From an uncultured Propionibacteriaceae bacterium (GTDB lineage Bacteria > Actinomycetota > Actinomycetes > Propionibacteriales > Propionibacteriaceae): DNA of 33,382 bases. Every line of letters begins with the position of its first letter. Within the stretch, counting starts at the first letter, position 1. The translations under genes and the position numbers were made by a program. The notes beneath the pieces were generated by a model, which worked only from the letters and a program-made list of their open reading frames with translations, was not told the DNA's origin and did not search any database. Below are positions 1 to 7,720 of the stretch, in pieces. The stretch is from contig CALKHV010000174.1 in assembly GCA_937988865.1 (NCBI GenBank), positions 1-33,382 of the forward strand, written 5' to 3'.

Positions 1-18
1 CGGACGTAAGCTGCGGGC

Positions 19-405
19 ATGGCCGTGACAAGGACGCGGAGGGCACGCGCAGCCCGTCGCCGCAAGCGTCGCCTGGACGCCCAGGTCCACGACCTCTCGG
101 ACGCCCAGTGGCTCGCCCTCAAGGCCGCCTGGGGCGCGTGCGCCTACTGCGGCCGCCCGGACGACCACCTGCAGCGCGACTGCGTCCTGCCCATCGCGCG
201 CGGCGGTCGCTACACCCTCGACAACGTCGTTCCCGCCTGCCGATCATGCAATGCCAGCAAGTGCTCGGACGAGGTCACCGGCTGGCTCCGGCGCAAGGGG
301 CTCGACGAGAAGGCCTTTCTCCTCCATCACCTCGAGATCCGGGCCGGCCTCGATCAGATGCGTCCCGCCCACATCAGCACGACCGCGGCCATTTCCCTGA
401 CGTAG
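19..405 (+). CDS. HNH-endonuclease-like small protein
   Basis: A 128-residue protein with a very basic N-terminus (about residues 4-18, mostly Arg/Lys) followed by an HNH-type zinc-finger nuclease fold. C41-x2-C44 and C74-x2-C77 would hold the structural zinc, and the N of the LDN stretch (residues 67-69) and the CRSCNASK tail match the family. The first His of the HNH signature, normally in a DHVIP-like stretch, reads D54-C55-V-L-P, so the usual general base is replaced by Cys. The start is supported by a TAAGCT -10 box at 7-12 that leaves exactly 6 nt before ATG, the leaderless spacing seen throughout the window. Its 3' end overlaps the convergent gene 354-932 by 52 bp. A DNA-binding role is plausible from the basic tail, but nuclease activity is doubtful. 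Confidence 0.75.
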   Translation: MAVTRTRRARAARRRKRRLDAQVHDLSDAQWLALKAAWGACAYCGRPDDHLQRDCVLPIARGGRYTLDNVVPACRSCNASKCSDEVTGWLRRKGLDEKAFLLHHLEIRAGLDQMRPAHISTTAAISLT

Positions 406-932
406 TGGGACGGCCGCGAATATCTGGCCTGCGCGCTGCTGAGGTGGGTGGCGTCCAGGCCCGCCGCGTTCGCCATGCGAGCGCTGCGATAGATGTGGAA
501 CCCGTCCGTCACGAAGCAGACCTGATACCCGGACGCCAGCCGCCCGTCCAGCAGTTCACGCGTGAAGGCGAAGTTCTCCCGCGTCGAGGTCGAGCGATCC
601 TCGAGGACGGTCCCGGACGCCGGCACGCCCCGCGCCACCAGGTAGTCACGCATCGCGACCGCCTCGGTCACCTCACCCTGCGGGTTCATGCCCCCGGACA
701 CCACGAGCAGTGCCCCGGGATTCCGGTCGCGGTACTCGATCGCCCTGTCGAGTCGTCCGGCGAGTGCCCCCGACACTGTCGTCCCGTGGACGGACGCACC
801 GAGCACGATGACGGCGTCCTCGTCGAACGTGGCGGTGTCGCGCCTTCCGGCGAGGGCCAGGAGCGCGGCGAACGTCCCGACGACGACGCAGGCACCCAGC
901 GCGATTCCCAGCGTCGTCGGCACCGGCCGCAT
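354..932 (-). CDS. YdcF/SanA-family (DUF218) membrane protein
   Basis: A 192-residue protein with one N-terminal membrane segment (about residues 6-28) and an external DUF218 domain. Family landmarks are DAVIVLGASV near residue 43, the SGG stretch, an E-x3-AM-x2-YL-x3-GVP block, an E-(D)RST-x3-EN block, and VTDGFHIYRSARMA near the C-terminus. SanA/YdcF proteins influence envelope permeability and resistance to large antibiotics; the biochemical reaction is unresolved. The ATG at 932 was chosen because it lies 2 nt past the arcA stop, indicating a two-gene operon read leftward. An open frame continues upstream to 1196 inside arcA but lacks family similarity there. Confidence 0.8.
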   Translation of the reverse strand: MRPVPTTLGIALGACVVVGTFAALLALAGRRDTATFDEDAVIVLGASVHGTTVSGALAGRLDRAIEYRDRNPGALLVVSGGMNPQGEVTEAVAMRDYLVARGVPASGTVLEDRSTSTRENFAFTRELLDGRLASGYQVCFVTDGFHIYRSARMANAAGLDATHLSSAQARYSRPSHYVREMAAVVLMWAGRI

Positions 933-934
933 CC

Positions 935-2140
935 TCAGTCGCGGTCGATCGGGCAGGACATGCAGCGCGGACCGCCGCGTCCCGACCCCAACTCCGACCC
1001 CGCGATCGGCAGCACCGTGATGCCCTCCTCGGTCAGCCGCCGGTTCGTGTGCATGTTGCGCTCGTACGCGACGCAGACGCGGGGTGCGATGGCGAGGGTG
1101 TTGTTGCCGTCGTCCCATTGCTCGCGCTCGGCGGTGACAGCGTCCAGACCGGTGTCGATGAGGCGCAACTGATCGATCCCCATCGCCTCGGCGCACACCT
1201 CGAGGAAGGGCGCCGACTCGCCGATCTGCAGTTCGCCGTTCCAGGTGATCAGGTGCCCCTGCAGCCGGCTGGCGATGTTCGGGTACATGACGACGGCGTC
1301 GACATCGACCATCGTGCAGATGGTGTCGAGGTGCATGGTCGCGCGCTCCTGGTCGATCGGCACAGCGACCACCGCGGTGACGAGCCCCCGCTCGAACAGG
1401 TCGCGCGTCAGCCGCTCAACACCCGCAGGAGTCGTGCGCTCGCCGACACCCACTGCGAGGACGCCGTCCGCGAGCACCAGCACGTCCCCACCCTCGATGT
1501 GTTCCAGGGAGGCCCCGTGGAGCCGCTCGATCCCGGCGAAGCGCGGGTGGTGGGTGTAGATGAGTTCGGTGATGCTGCTCTCGCGGCGACGGGCGTGCAT
1601 CGCCAGGGACGTCACGACCGGATGGGCCCCGATCCAGAGCGAGGAATCCCTGGTGAACAGCAGGTTGGGCAGGGGATCGATGACGAAGTCTTCGGGGGCC
1701 TTGAGTGCCGTGACCAGCGTCCGGACGCCCACCTCGTCGTGCCGCAGGCCGGCCATCATCGCCATCGCGAGATCGGCGGGGGCGAGATCGGCGAGATGGC
1801 CGGCCAGGTAGGCCCGCAACTGCTCGCCCAGACGAAGGTCGGTGAGCGTGGACGCGATGCCCTGCGCGCGGGCGTCCGCGTCCGACAGGGACTCGACGAG
1901 GAGGTCGGCGAGCAGGAGGACCTCGACGTCGTGCGCCCGCAGGACGGACGCGAACGCGTCGTGCTCGTCCTGCGCGCGCTCGACCCACGGGAGCCCGTCG
2001 AAGAGGAGGGCGTCGTTGTTGCGCGGTGTCAGTCGCAGCAGTTCCGCGCCGGGCCGGTGGAGCATGACGGTCCGCAGGCGTCCGGTCTCGGAGTGGACGC
2101 CGACACCGGCGCCGGCAGGGTCGTGCGCTGAAGTCGCCAT
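935..2140 (-). CDS. arcA: Arginine deiminase
   Basis: A 401-residue cytosolic enzyme that hydrolyses arginine to citrulline and ammonium, the first step of the ADI pathway. The expected catalytic set is visible: D165 in TRDSS, E216 in HIEGGD, H270 and D272 in HLDT, and nucleophile C393 in RCMSCPI near the C-terminus. Length is normal for the family. Neither arcB (ornithine carbamoyltransferase) nor arcC (carbamate kinase) is adjacent; a YdcF/SanA gene follows after 2 nt instead. The start is fixed by a TAGGAT -10 box (2147-2152 on this strand) with 6 nt to ATG, so the mRNA is probably leaderless. Citrulline made here could feed argG, about 17 kb away, but that link is inference. Confidence 0.95.
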   Translation of the reverse strand: MATSAHDPAGAGVGVHSETGRLRTVMLHRPGAELLRLTPRNNDALLFDGLPWVERAQDEHDAFASVLRAHDVEVLLLADLLVESLSDADARAQGIASTLTDLRLGEQLRAYLAGHLADLAPADLAMAMMAGLRHDEVGVRTLVTALKAPEDFVIDPLPNLLFTRDSSLWIGAHPVVTSLAMHARRRESSITELIYTHHPRFAGIERLHGASLEHIEGGDVLVLADGVLAVGVGERTTPAGVERLTRDLFERGLVTAVVAVPIDQERATMHLDTICTMVDVDAVVMYPNIASRLQGHLITWNGELQIGESAPFLEVCAEAMGIDQLRLIDTGLDAVTAEREQWDDGNNTLAIAPRVCVAYERNMHTNRRLTEEGITVLPIAGSELGSGRGGPRCMSCPIDRD

Positions 2141-2146
2141 CCCGCG

Positions 2147-2152
2147 ATCCTA
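2147..2152 (-). promoter_or_regulatory. Leaderless -10 box of arcA
   Basis: TAGGAT on the minus strand followed by 6 nt and the arcA ATG, placing the transcription start at or next to the A of ATG. No Shine-Dalgarno sequence is present. Confidence 0.6.
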
Positions 2153-2230
2153 GCCGCGCGAGGCAGCCCCACCCGGGGACTGGGAGTCTGGGCGGCGTCT
2201 GCGGCGACGGGCGATCGCGTCCGACGGCGG

Positions 2231-2305
2231 GTTTCCTTGCGCGTCCAAGGCAAAAGCCCACTTCGGACGCCAAACCGGGCTGTTCTCGTGCTCACGCAAG
2301 GAAAC
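2231..2305. repeat. Long inverted repeat between arcA and pheA
   Basis: The 251-bp gap between divergent arcA and pheA holds perfect 11-bp inverted arms, GTTTCCTTGCG at 2231-2241 and CGCAAGGAAAC at 2295-2305. Inside lie a GCGTCC/GGACGC inverted pair (2241-2246 and 2265-2270) and AGCCC/GGGCT (2255-2259 and 2277-2281). No coding frame is convincing. Because it sits upstream of both genes it is not a terminator for either. It may be an operator, a structured RNA or a tiny relict element; no target-site duplication is evident. Confidence 0.5.
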
Positions 2306-2379
2306 ACGCCGTGGCTGGGGGCGGGGGTGGCCCCCGACAGCCAACTGTGGACCAGCCCGGCCCATCCACCCCGCGTCAC

Positions 2380-2385
2380 TACCCT
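2380..2385 (+). promoter_or_regulatory. Leaderless -10 box of pheA
   Basis: TACCCT followed by 6 nt (TGAGGG) and the pheA ATG. The GAGG next to the ATG is too close to act as a ribosome binding site, so leaderless translation is more likely. Confidence 0.6.
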
Positions 2386-2391
2386 TGAGGG

Positions 2392-3294
2392 ATGCTCGGC
2401 TACTTCGGACCCGCGGGGACCTTCACCCATCAGGCGCTGCTCACCCTCGGCGATGAGGAGGCAACGCCCTTCGACACCGTCGCCGCCGCCCTGGACGCCG
2501 TCCGGGACGGCACCGTCCGCGCGTCCGTCGTGCCGATCGAGAACTCCGTCGAGGGCGGTGTCTCGGCCACGCTCGACAACCTCGCGTCCGCTGATGGGCT
2601 GATGATCATCCGCGAGATCCTGCTGCCGGTGCAGTTCGGGCTCTACGTGCGTCCGGGGACGTCCCTGGCCGACATCCGCAAGGTCCTCACCCACACCCAC
2701 GCAGCAGCCCAGTGCCGCGACTGGCTCCGGGCGAACCTCCCGCAGGCCGTGGTCACCGAGGGCGGCTCGACCGCCGCTGCTGCCGCTGAAGTCTCCGACC
2801 CCGCGTCCCGCTACGACGCAGCCGTGTGCGCGAAGGTGGCGGGCGAGATGTACGGGCTCGAGCCCGCTGCGTACGGGATCGCCGACAACGAGGGCGCGGT
2901 CACCCGCTTCGTCGTCGTCGCCCCGCGCGCCACGCCGACCGAGCGCACCGAGGCCGACAAGACCACCCTCGTCGCCTACATGCACGCCGACCACCCCGGC
3001 GCGCTGCTCGAGATCCTCGAGCAGTTCGCCTCGCGCGGGGTGAACCTGTGCCGGATCGAGTCGCGTCCCACCAAGACGACGCTGGGTTCGTACTGTTTCT
3101 CGATCGACGCCGAAGGGCACATCCTCGACTCCCGTATGGCCGAGGCCCTGATGGGTCTGCACCGCATCTGCAAGGACGTCGTCTTCCTCGGCTCCTACCC
3201 TCGCGCTGACGAAGTCGCGCCGTCGATCCTTCGTGGTTCCTCGGACGCCGAGTACGCCGAGGCAGGGGAGTGGCTCAGGAGCCTGCGCTCCTGA
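2392..3294 (+). CDS. pheA: Prephenate dehydratase
   Basis: A 300-residue monofunctional prephenate dehydratase that converts prephenate to phenylpyruvate in phenylalanine synthesis. The catalytic domain (about residues 1-180) starts with GYFGPAGTFTHQA, contains PIENSVEGGV (48-57) and ends with the TRF motif at 171-173, whose Thr is catalytic. A C-terminal ACT domain (about 190-275) carries GALL (203-206) and ESRP (223-226), the phenylalanine-binding motifs for feedback inhibition. No chorismate mutase domain is fused. The gene stops 4 bp before the convergent end of the PAP2-lipid kinase gene, and no terminator hairpin is visible between them. Confidence 0.95.
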   Translation: MLGYFGPAGTFTHQALLTLGDEEATPFDTVAAALDAVRDGTVRASVVPIENSVEGGVSATLDNLASADGLMIIREILLPVQFGLYVRPGTSLADIRKVLTHTHAAAQCRDWLRANLPQAVVTEGGSTAAAAAEVSDPASRYDAAVCAKVAGEMYGLEPAAYGIADNEGAVTRFVVVAPRATPTERTEADKTTLVAYMHADHPGALLEILEQFASRGVNLCRIESRPTKTTLGSYCFSIDAEGHILDSRMAEALMGLHRICKDVVFLGSYPRADEVAPSILRGSSDAEYAEAGEWLRSLRS

Positions 3295-3298
3295 TCGG

Positions 3299-4876
3299 TC
3301 AGGCAGGCAGCATCAGGGTCAGGGCACCGGGGACGACCACGGCCTCGAAGACCGTGACGCGTCCGGCCGTGTCGCCGTCGAGTTCGTAGGGAACCGGCTC
3401 ATCGAGCCGCATGGTCACCCTGTGCGCCTTCACGTGCTGCACCCGTTCGGACTGCTGCCCCACTCTCGTGATCGCCTTCGCCGCCATGGACGCGAAGTCG
3501 AGCGTCCCCTCGGGTGAGGCGATGATGAAGTCGAGCAGCCCGTCCGTGGCCGAGGCGCCGGGGATCAGTTGCAGGCCGCCCTGGAGGATGCCGATGTTGC
3601 CGACGACCGCGATCGAGTAGCGGTGATGCGCGGGTTCGCCGTCGTCGACCGTGATCCAGACGTCCCGTGGTTCCGGACGGATGTGCTGCGCGGCCGCGAT
3701 GAAATACGCGGCCGATCCGACCGCCCTCTTGAGGTCGGCGTTGGTGGACGACATCACCTCGGCGTCGATCCCGACACCGGCCATCGCGCAGAAGTGGGTG
3801 GACGACTCGGCGTCACCGTCGATGGTCACCTTGACGAGGTCGACGGCGGTGGGCGTCCCCTCGAGGGCGGTGCGCAGGGCTGAAGGTTCGTCGAGGGGGA
3901 CGCCGAGATTCCGAGCCAGCAGGTTGCCCGTCCCTGCGGGGATGAGGGCTACCGGGATTCCCGTCCCGGCAAGGGCGGACGCGACGACCCGCACCGTTCC
4001 GTCGCCCCCCGCGACCAGCACGAGGTCGGCGCCCTGGGCCCGGGCCTCCCGAGCCATCTCGCGTCCGGGGTCAGACCGCTTGGTCTCGAGCCAGATCGGC
4101 TCGTCGCAGTGGGCGGCCTCAAGTTCGAACTCGACGTGGCGCCGGAAGGTGGCCAGGTCGGTGACCTTGGCGGGGTTGACGATGAGGGCGACCCTGCGTC
4201 CCCGAACCGCCGGTTCCGGAGGCTTGCGCAGCAACGGCTGCATGTGGACGCCGAACCCGAACAGCGACAGCGAAGCGGCGGCCCCACCGAACAGCAGACC
4301 ACCTATCAGGTCGGACGCGTAGTGCGCATTCAGCACCCACCGGTTGTAGGCCACGGACGCGATCATCGCGAACCCGGCGATGCGCCAGCCGAGGATCGTC
4401 CAGCGTGACTGACGCGTGGTCGTGGTCGTGGCGATCACCATGATCGCCGCAGCCGTCACGACGGCGACGTGCGAACTGGGGTACGACGAACCGGAGTAGG
4501 TGAGCAGGTGGTCGAGCGGCGACGGCGGGCGTTCGCGTCCGACAAGCTGCTTCACCACCGAGTTGCCGCCCCACGCGAGCACCACCCCGACCAGGACGCC
4601 GAGGGACAGGTCGCGCAGCCGTCGACGGAACGCCCACCAGGCCAAACCCGCCGTGCCCAGGGTCACGACGAACGGGTGCGTGAACAGGGCCCAGGCGGCC
4701 ATGAGCTGGGCACCGTTCGAGTCGGGGGCGAGGCGGGGAGTCAGGGAACTGGCGTCCATCGAGGCGGTGACCGTCGTGCCGAAGACGAGCCACGTCCACA
4801 CGGAGAACCCGATCGCGAACGCTGTGAACGCGGCGAACGCGAACCAGTTCTCGCGAATCCGCTTCGGGCCGGCCAT
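3299..4876 (-). CDS. PAP2 phosphatase-diacylglycerol kinase fusion
   Basis: A 525-residue two-domain membrane enzyme. Residues 1-215 form a multi-helix PAP2 lipid phosphatase with all three motifs: K109-x6-R116-P117, P133-S-S-H136 (usual PSGH), and R179-x5-H185-x3-D189. From about residue 225 a YegS/LCB5-type lipid kinase follows, beginning RVALIVNPAK and carrying the nucleotide-binding G290-G-D-G-T294 and the IPAGTGNLLARNL stretch. One polypeptide could therefore both phosphorylate diacylglycerol-like lipids and dephosphorylate a polyprenyl or phosphatidate substrate; the true substrates cannot be read from sequence. The architecture is known in actinobacteria. The start is preceded by CAGAAT with 6 nt to ATG, a weak match to the local leaderless pattern. 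It is divergent from serS. Confidence 0.9.
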   Translation of the reverse strand: MAGPKRIRENWFAFAAFTAFAIGFSVWTWLVFGTTVTASMDASSLTPRLAPDSNGAQLMAAWALFTHPFVVTLGTAGLAWWAFRRRLRDLSLGVLVGVVLAWGGNSVVKQLVGRERPPSPLDHLLTYSGSSYPSSHVAVVTAAAIMVIATTTTTRQSRWTILGWRIAGFAMIASVAYNRWVLNAHYASDLIGGLLFGGAAASLSLFGFGVHMQPLLRKPPEPAVRGRRVALIVNPAKVTDLATFRRHVEFELEAAHCDEPIWLETKRSDPGREMAREARAQGADLVLVAGGDGTVRVVASALAGTGIPVALIPAGTGNLLARNLGVPLDEPSALRTALEGTPTAVDLVKVTIDGDAESSTHFCAMAGVGIDAEVMSSTNADLKRAVGSAAYFIAAAQHIRPEPRDVWITVDDGEPAHHRYSIAVVGNIGILQGGLQLIPGASATDGLLDFIIASPEGTLDFASMAAKAITRVGQQSERVQHVKAHRVTMRLDEPVPYELDGDTAGRVTVFEAVVVPGALTLMLPA

Positions 4877-4959
4877 GCATTGATTCTGCCAGCCGCCCCG
4901 GACATTCCCGGGCGGTCACGGCCGGGGTTGTGTCATTGCCCGGCCATAGACTGTGCGTC

Positions 4960-6234
4960 ATGATCGATCCCAGGCTGCTCCGCTCCGACCCCGACCGCGT
5001 CCGCCGTTCCCAGGAGGCGCGGGGCGAGTCGGTGGAGTTGGTTGATCAGGTGCTGGCCGCCGACGACGCGCGTCGCGCGTCCATCAACACGTTCGAACTG
5101 CTGCGGGCCAGTCAGAAAGACCTCGGACGCCAGGTCGCGCAGGCGAAGGGCGACGACAAGGCCGCGCTTCTTGTCCGGACGAAGGAGCTGTCCGCCGAGG
5201 TGAAGGCCGCCGAGGCCGCCGCCGGCGAGGCCGAGGCACGCCACACCGAGTTGGCCAAGCAGTTGGCCAACGTCATCATCGACGGCGTCCCCACTGGCGG
5301 CGAGGACGACCTGTACGTCATCGAGACCATCGGGACGCCGCGCGACTTCGCGTCCGAAGGGTTCGTGCCGCGCGACCATCTCGAGATCGGCGAGGGTCTG
5401 AGCGCCATCGACATGGCACGCGGGGCCAAGGTGTCGGGCTCCCGCTTCTACTTCCTCACCGGCATCGGCGCCCAGCTCGAGATCGCCCTGCTGAACCTGG
5501 CCATGACCAAGGCGGCCGAGTGGGGGTTCACTCCCATGATTCCGCCGGCCCTCGTCAAGCCCAGCGCGATGGAGGGCACCGGCTTCCTCGGGCAGGCCGC
5601 CGAGGACGTCTACCACCTGCCGAAGGACGACCTCTACCTCGTGGGGACGTCCGAGGTGGCGCTCGCGGCCTACCATTCCGACGAGATCCTCGACCCGGCC
5701 GAGTTGCCGCTCCGGTACGCCGCGTTCAGCCCCTGCTTCCGCCGCGAGGCCGGTTCCTACGGCAAGGACACGAAGGGCATCTTCCGCGTCCACTGGTTCG
5801 ACAAGGTCGAGATGTTCGTCTACTGCCGTCCCGAGGACGCCGAGGAGTGGCACGAGAAACTCCTCGGATTCGAGAAGGAGTTCATCAGCCTCCTCGAGAT
5901 CCCGTTCCAGGTGCTCGACGTCGCGTCCGGTGACCTCGGCCTGTCGGCCGCCCGCAAGTTCGACTGCTACGGCTGGGTGCCGAGCCAGGAGCGCTACCGC
6001 GAGATCACGTCCACCTCCAACTGCACCGAGTTCCAGGCCCGCCGACTCAACGTCCGCGCGCGCTACCCCGAGGGCATCGGCCCGGTCGCGACGCTCAACG
6101 GGACGCTGTGCTCGATGGCGCGTCCGATCATCATGATCCTCGAGAACCATCAGCAGGCCGACGGGTCGGTGCGCGTCCCCGAGGCGCTGCGTCCCTACCT
6201 GGGTGGACGCGAGTTCCTCATCCCGACCGCCTGA
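4960..6234 (+). CDS. serS: Seryl-tRNA synthetase
   Basis: A 424-residue class II synthetase that charges tRNA-Ser and the selenocysteine tRNA if present. An N-terminal coiled-coil arm (about residues 25-105) binds the long variable arm of tRNA-Ser. Motif 2 is the FRREAGSYGKDTKGIFR region and motif 3 lies near the C-terminus around LNGTLCSMARP, with its conserved Arg. The frame is open 10 codons further upstream, but ATG 4960 begins the usual MIDPRLLRSDP N-terminus and has TAGACT (4946-4951) with a 7-nt gap, so it is the likely leaderless start. Two of its substrates, tRNA-Ser(UGA) and tRNA-Ser(GCU), are encoded later in the window. Confidence 0.97.
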   Translation: MIDPRLLRSDPDRVRRSQEARGESVELVDQVLAADDARRASINTFELLRASQKDLGRQVAQAKGDDKAALLVRTKELSAEVKAAEAAAGEAEARHTELAKQLANVIIDGVPTGGEDDLYVIETIGTPRDFASEGFVPRDHLEIGEGLSAIDMARGAKVSGSRFYFLTGIGAQLEIALLNLAMTKAAEWGFTPMIPPALVKPSAMEGTGFLGQAAEDVYHLPKDDLYLVGTSEVALAAYHSDEILDPAELPLRYAAFSPCFRREAGSYGKDTKGIFRVHWFDKVEMFVYCRPEDAEEWHEKLLGFEKEFISLLEIPFQVLDVASGDLGLSAARKFDCYGWVPSQERYREITSTSNCTEFQARRLNVRARYPEGIGPVATLNGTLCSMARPIIMILENHQQADGSVRVPEALRPYLGGREFLIPTA

Positions 6235-6276
6235 GTTCACGCCAGTGTCACTTGTGCGTGGCACAGTGGACGACAT

Positions 6277-7062
6277 ATGAACGACTTCACTCCGCGCCTC
6301 GTGGCGCTCGACATCGACGGGACGCTGGTCGACCACGACGGCGTCCTGCCCCCTTCCGTCACCCAGGCCGTGCGCCGCGTCGTGGACGCCGGCGTCCCCG
6401 TGGTGCTTGCCACCGGACGCGCCTGGCACAGCACACGCGTCATCGCTGACGCCCTCGATCTTCCCGAGGGCCCTCACATCTGCTCCAACGGCGCCGTCAT
6501 CATCAGCTACCCGCCCGTGCGCGTGCACGAGACGGTCACCTTCGATCCGTCCGACGTGGTGCGAGCGGCGGCACGACTCAACCCGGACGCCGCCATCGCC
6601 GTCGAAGAGGTCGGCGTCGGGTTCCGGCTCAACCGGCTCTTCCCCGAGGGCGACCTGTCGGGCGAGATGGTCCTGAGTTCGATCGACGACCTGGCGTCCC
6701 GACCGGTCACCCGCGTCGTCGTCCGCGACCCCAACGGCTCGGCCGTCGACTTCAAGCGCATGGCCGAGAAGCTGGGGATGCACCCGGTCAGCTACTTCAT
6801 CGGGTGGTCGAACTGGCTCGACATCGCTCCCCAGGGCGTCGACAAGGCTGCGGGGTTGGCGAGGGTCTGCGAACTCGTCGGCGTCGGCCGCGAGGACGTG
6901 CTCGCCCTGGGTGATGGGCACAACGACATCGAACTGCTCACCTGGGCAGGACGCGGAGTCGCGCTCGGCGACGCCCCCGCCGAGGTCCAGGCCGCAGCAG
7001 ACCACGTGACCGGTCTCTTCGACGACGGCGGCACCGCGGACGAACTCCTTCGCTGGTTCTGA
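6277..7062 (+). CDS. Cof-type HAD-superfamily phosphatase
   Basis: A 261-residue soluble hydrolase of the Cof/YbiV (HAD type IIB) group. HAD motif I is D12-I-D14-G-T, with D12 as nucleophile; motif II is the T of LATGR; motif IV is GDGHND in the C-terminal third. The middle is the alpha/beta cap that sets specificity, probably toward sugar phosphates or flavin-type substrates, which cannot be specified further. It lies 42 bp after serS, probably with its own or a shared promoter; that gap holds an imperfect GTGTCAC/GTGGCAC inverted repeat. No good Shine-Dalgarno or TANNNT box at the standard distance was found. It ends convergently 24 bp from bpa. Confidence 0.88.
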   Translation: MNDFTPRLVALDIDGTLVDHDGVLPPSVTQAVRRVVDAGVPVVLATGRAWHSTRVIADALDLPEGPHICSNGAVIISYPPVRVHETVTFDPSDVVRAAARLNPDAAIAVEEVGVGFRLNRLFPEGDLSGEMVLSSIDDLASRPVTRVVVRDPNGSAVDFKRMAEKLGMHPVSYFIGWSNWLDIAPQGVDKAAGLARVCELVGVGREDVLALGDGHNDIELLTWAGRGVALGDAPAEVQAAADHVTGLFDDGGTADELLRWF

Positions 7063-7086
7063 GCGTCCAGGCTTGTCACGGCGGTG

Positions 7087-7641
7087 TCAGAGGTACATCC
7101 CCGACGCGTCCGGACGTCCCTCGGGCCGACGCTGCTGACCTGCCTCCTTGGGCAGCGCCCGTCGCATGTTCTCCAGCTGCGACGCCGCGGCCATCTGCTG
7201 GGCGACGAGTGCCGTCTGAATTCCCTGGAACAGGCCCTCGAGCCACCCCACCAATTGCGCCTGCGCGATCCGCAGCTCACTGTCCGACGGGGCCGTTCCG
7301 TTGGACGCGAACGGCCTCGTGATGCGCGCCAGCTCGTCCGCGAGCTCGGGCGCCAGACCGTCGGACAGCTCCTTGATCGACGCGTCGTAGATCTGCGCCA
7401 GACGGTTCCGGGACGCGTCGTCGAGCGGTGCGTCCTTCACTTCTTCGAGCAGCTTGCTGATCATGCGTCCGATGCGCATGACCTTCGCCGGCTCCTCGAC
7501 GAACTCGCTCACCGGGTCTTCGTCCGTCGACCCGGGGTCCGCAGGAACCGGAACGTCCGAGGGTCCGAGGAGGAAGACGCGTCCTTCGTCGTCGGCGCCG
7601 ACAAGGGTGGGTTCGGGGACGCGGGGCAGCTGGTCAGACAT
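7087..7641 (-). CDS. bpa: Bacterial proteasome activator Bpa
   Basis: A 184-residue relative of mycobacterial Bpa (Rv3780), the ATP-independent ring activator that opens the 20S proteasome for unfolded proteins. An acidic, disordered N-terminus (about 1-50) is followed by the diagnostic helical core: PAKVMRIGRMI, LLEEVKDAPLD-x-ASRNRL, ELSDGLAPEL, SELRIAQAQLVGWLEGLFQG and the QQMAAASQL region. The chain ends S-G-M-Y-L; the mycobacterial protein ends GQYL, the tail that docks into pockets of the proteasome alpha ring, so docking is probably kept with Met for Gln. No prcA/prcB or pup genes are in this window. A TAGGAT box (7648-7653) with 6 nt to ATG sets the start. It is divergent from the DUF4921 gene. 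Confidence 0.9.
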   Translation of the reverse strand: MSDQLPRVPEPTLVGADDEGRVFLLGPSDVPVPADPGSTDEDPVSEFVEEPAKVMRIGRMISKLLEEVKDAPLDDASRNRLAQIYDASIKELSDGLAPELADELARITRPFASNGTAPSDSELRIAQAQLVGWLEGLFQGIQTALVAQQMAAASQLENMRRALPKEAGQQRRPEGRPDASGMYL

Positions 7642-7647
7642 GTCCCC

Positions 7648-7653
7648 ATCCTA
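7648..7653 (-). promoter_or_regulatory. Leaderless -10 box of bpa
   Basis: TAGGAT on the minus strand, 6 nt before the bpa ATG. It faces the rightward TAGGGT box of the next gene across a gap of under 80 bp. Confidence 0.6.
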
Positions 7654-7720
7654 GGAGCCCACCGAATGGTCATGTCCCCGCTGCTGCGCACCAACCGGCG
7701 CGAGCCTAGGGTGGGGAGGC

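Noticed and set aside
4933..7005. A 690-codon open frame on the minus strand opposite serS and the HAD gene
   Set aside because: It is antisense to two well-recognised proteins, matches no family, and is expected from GC-rich third positions in real genes.
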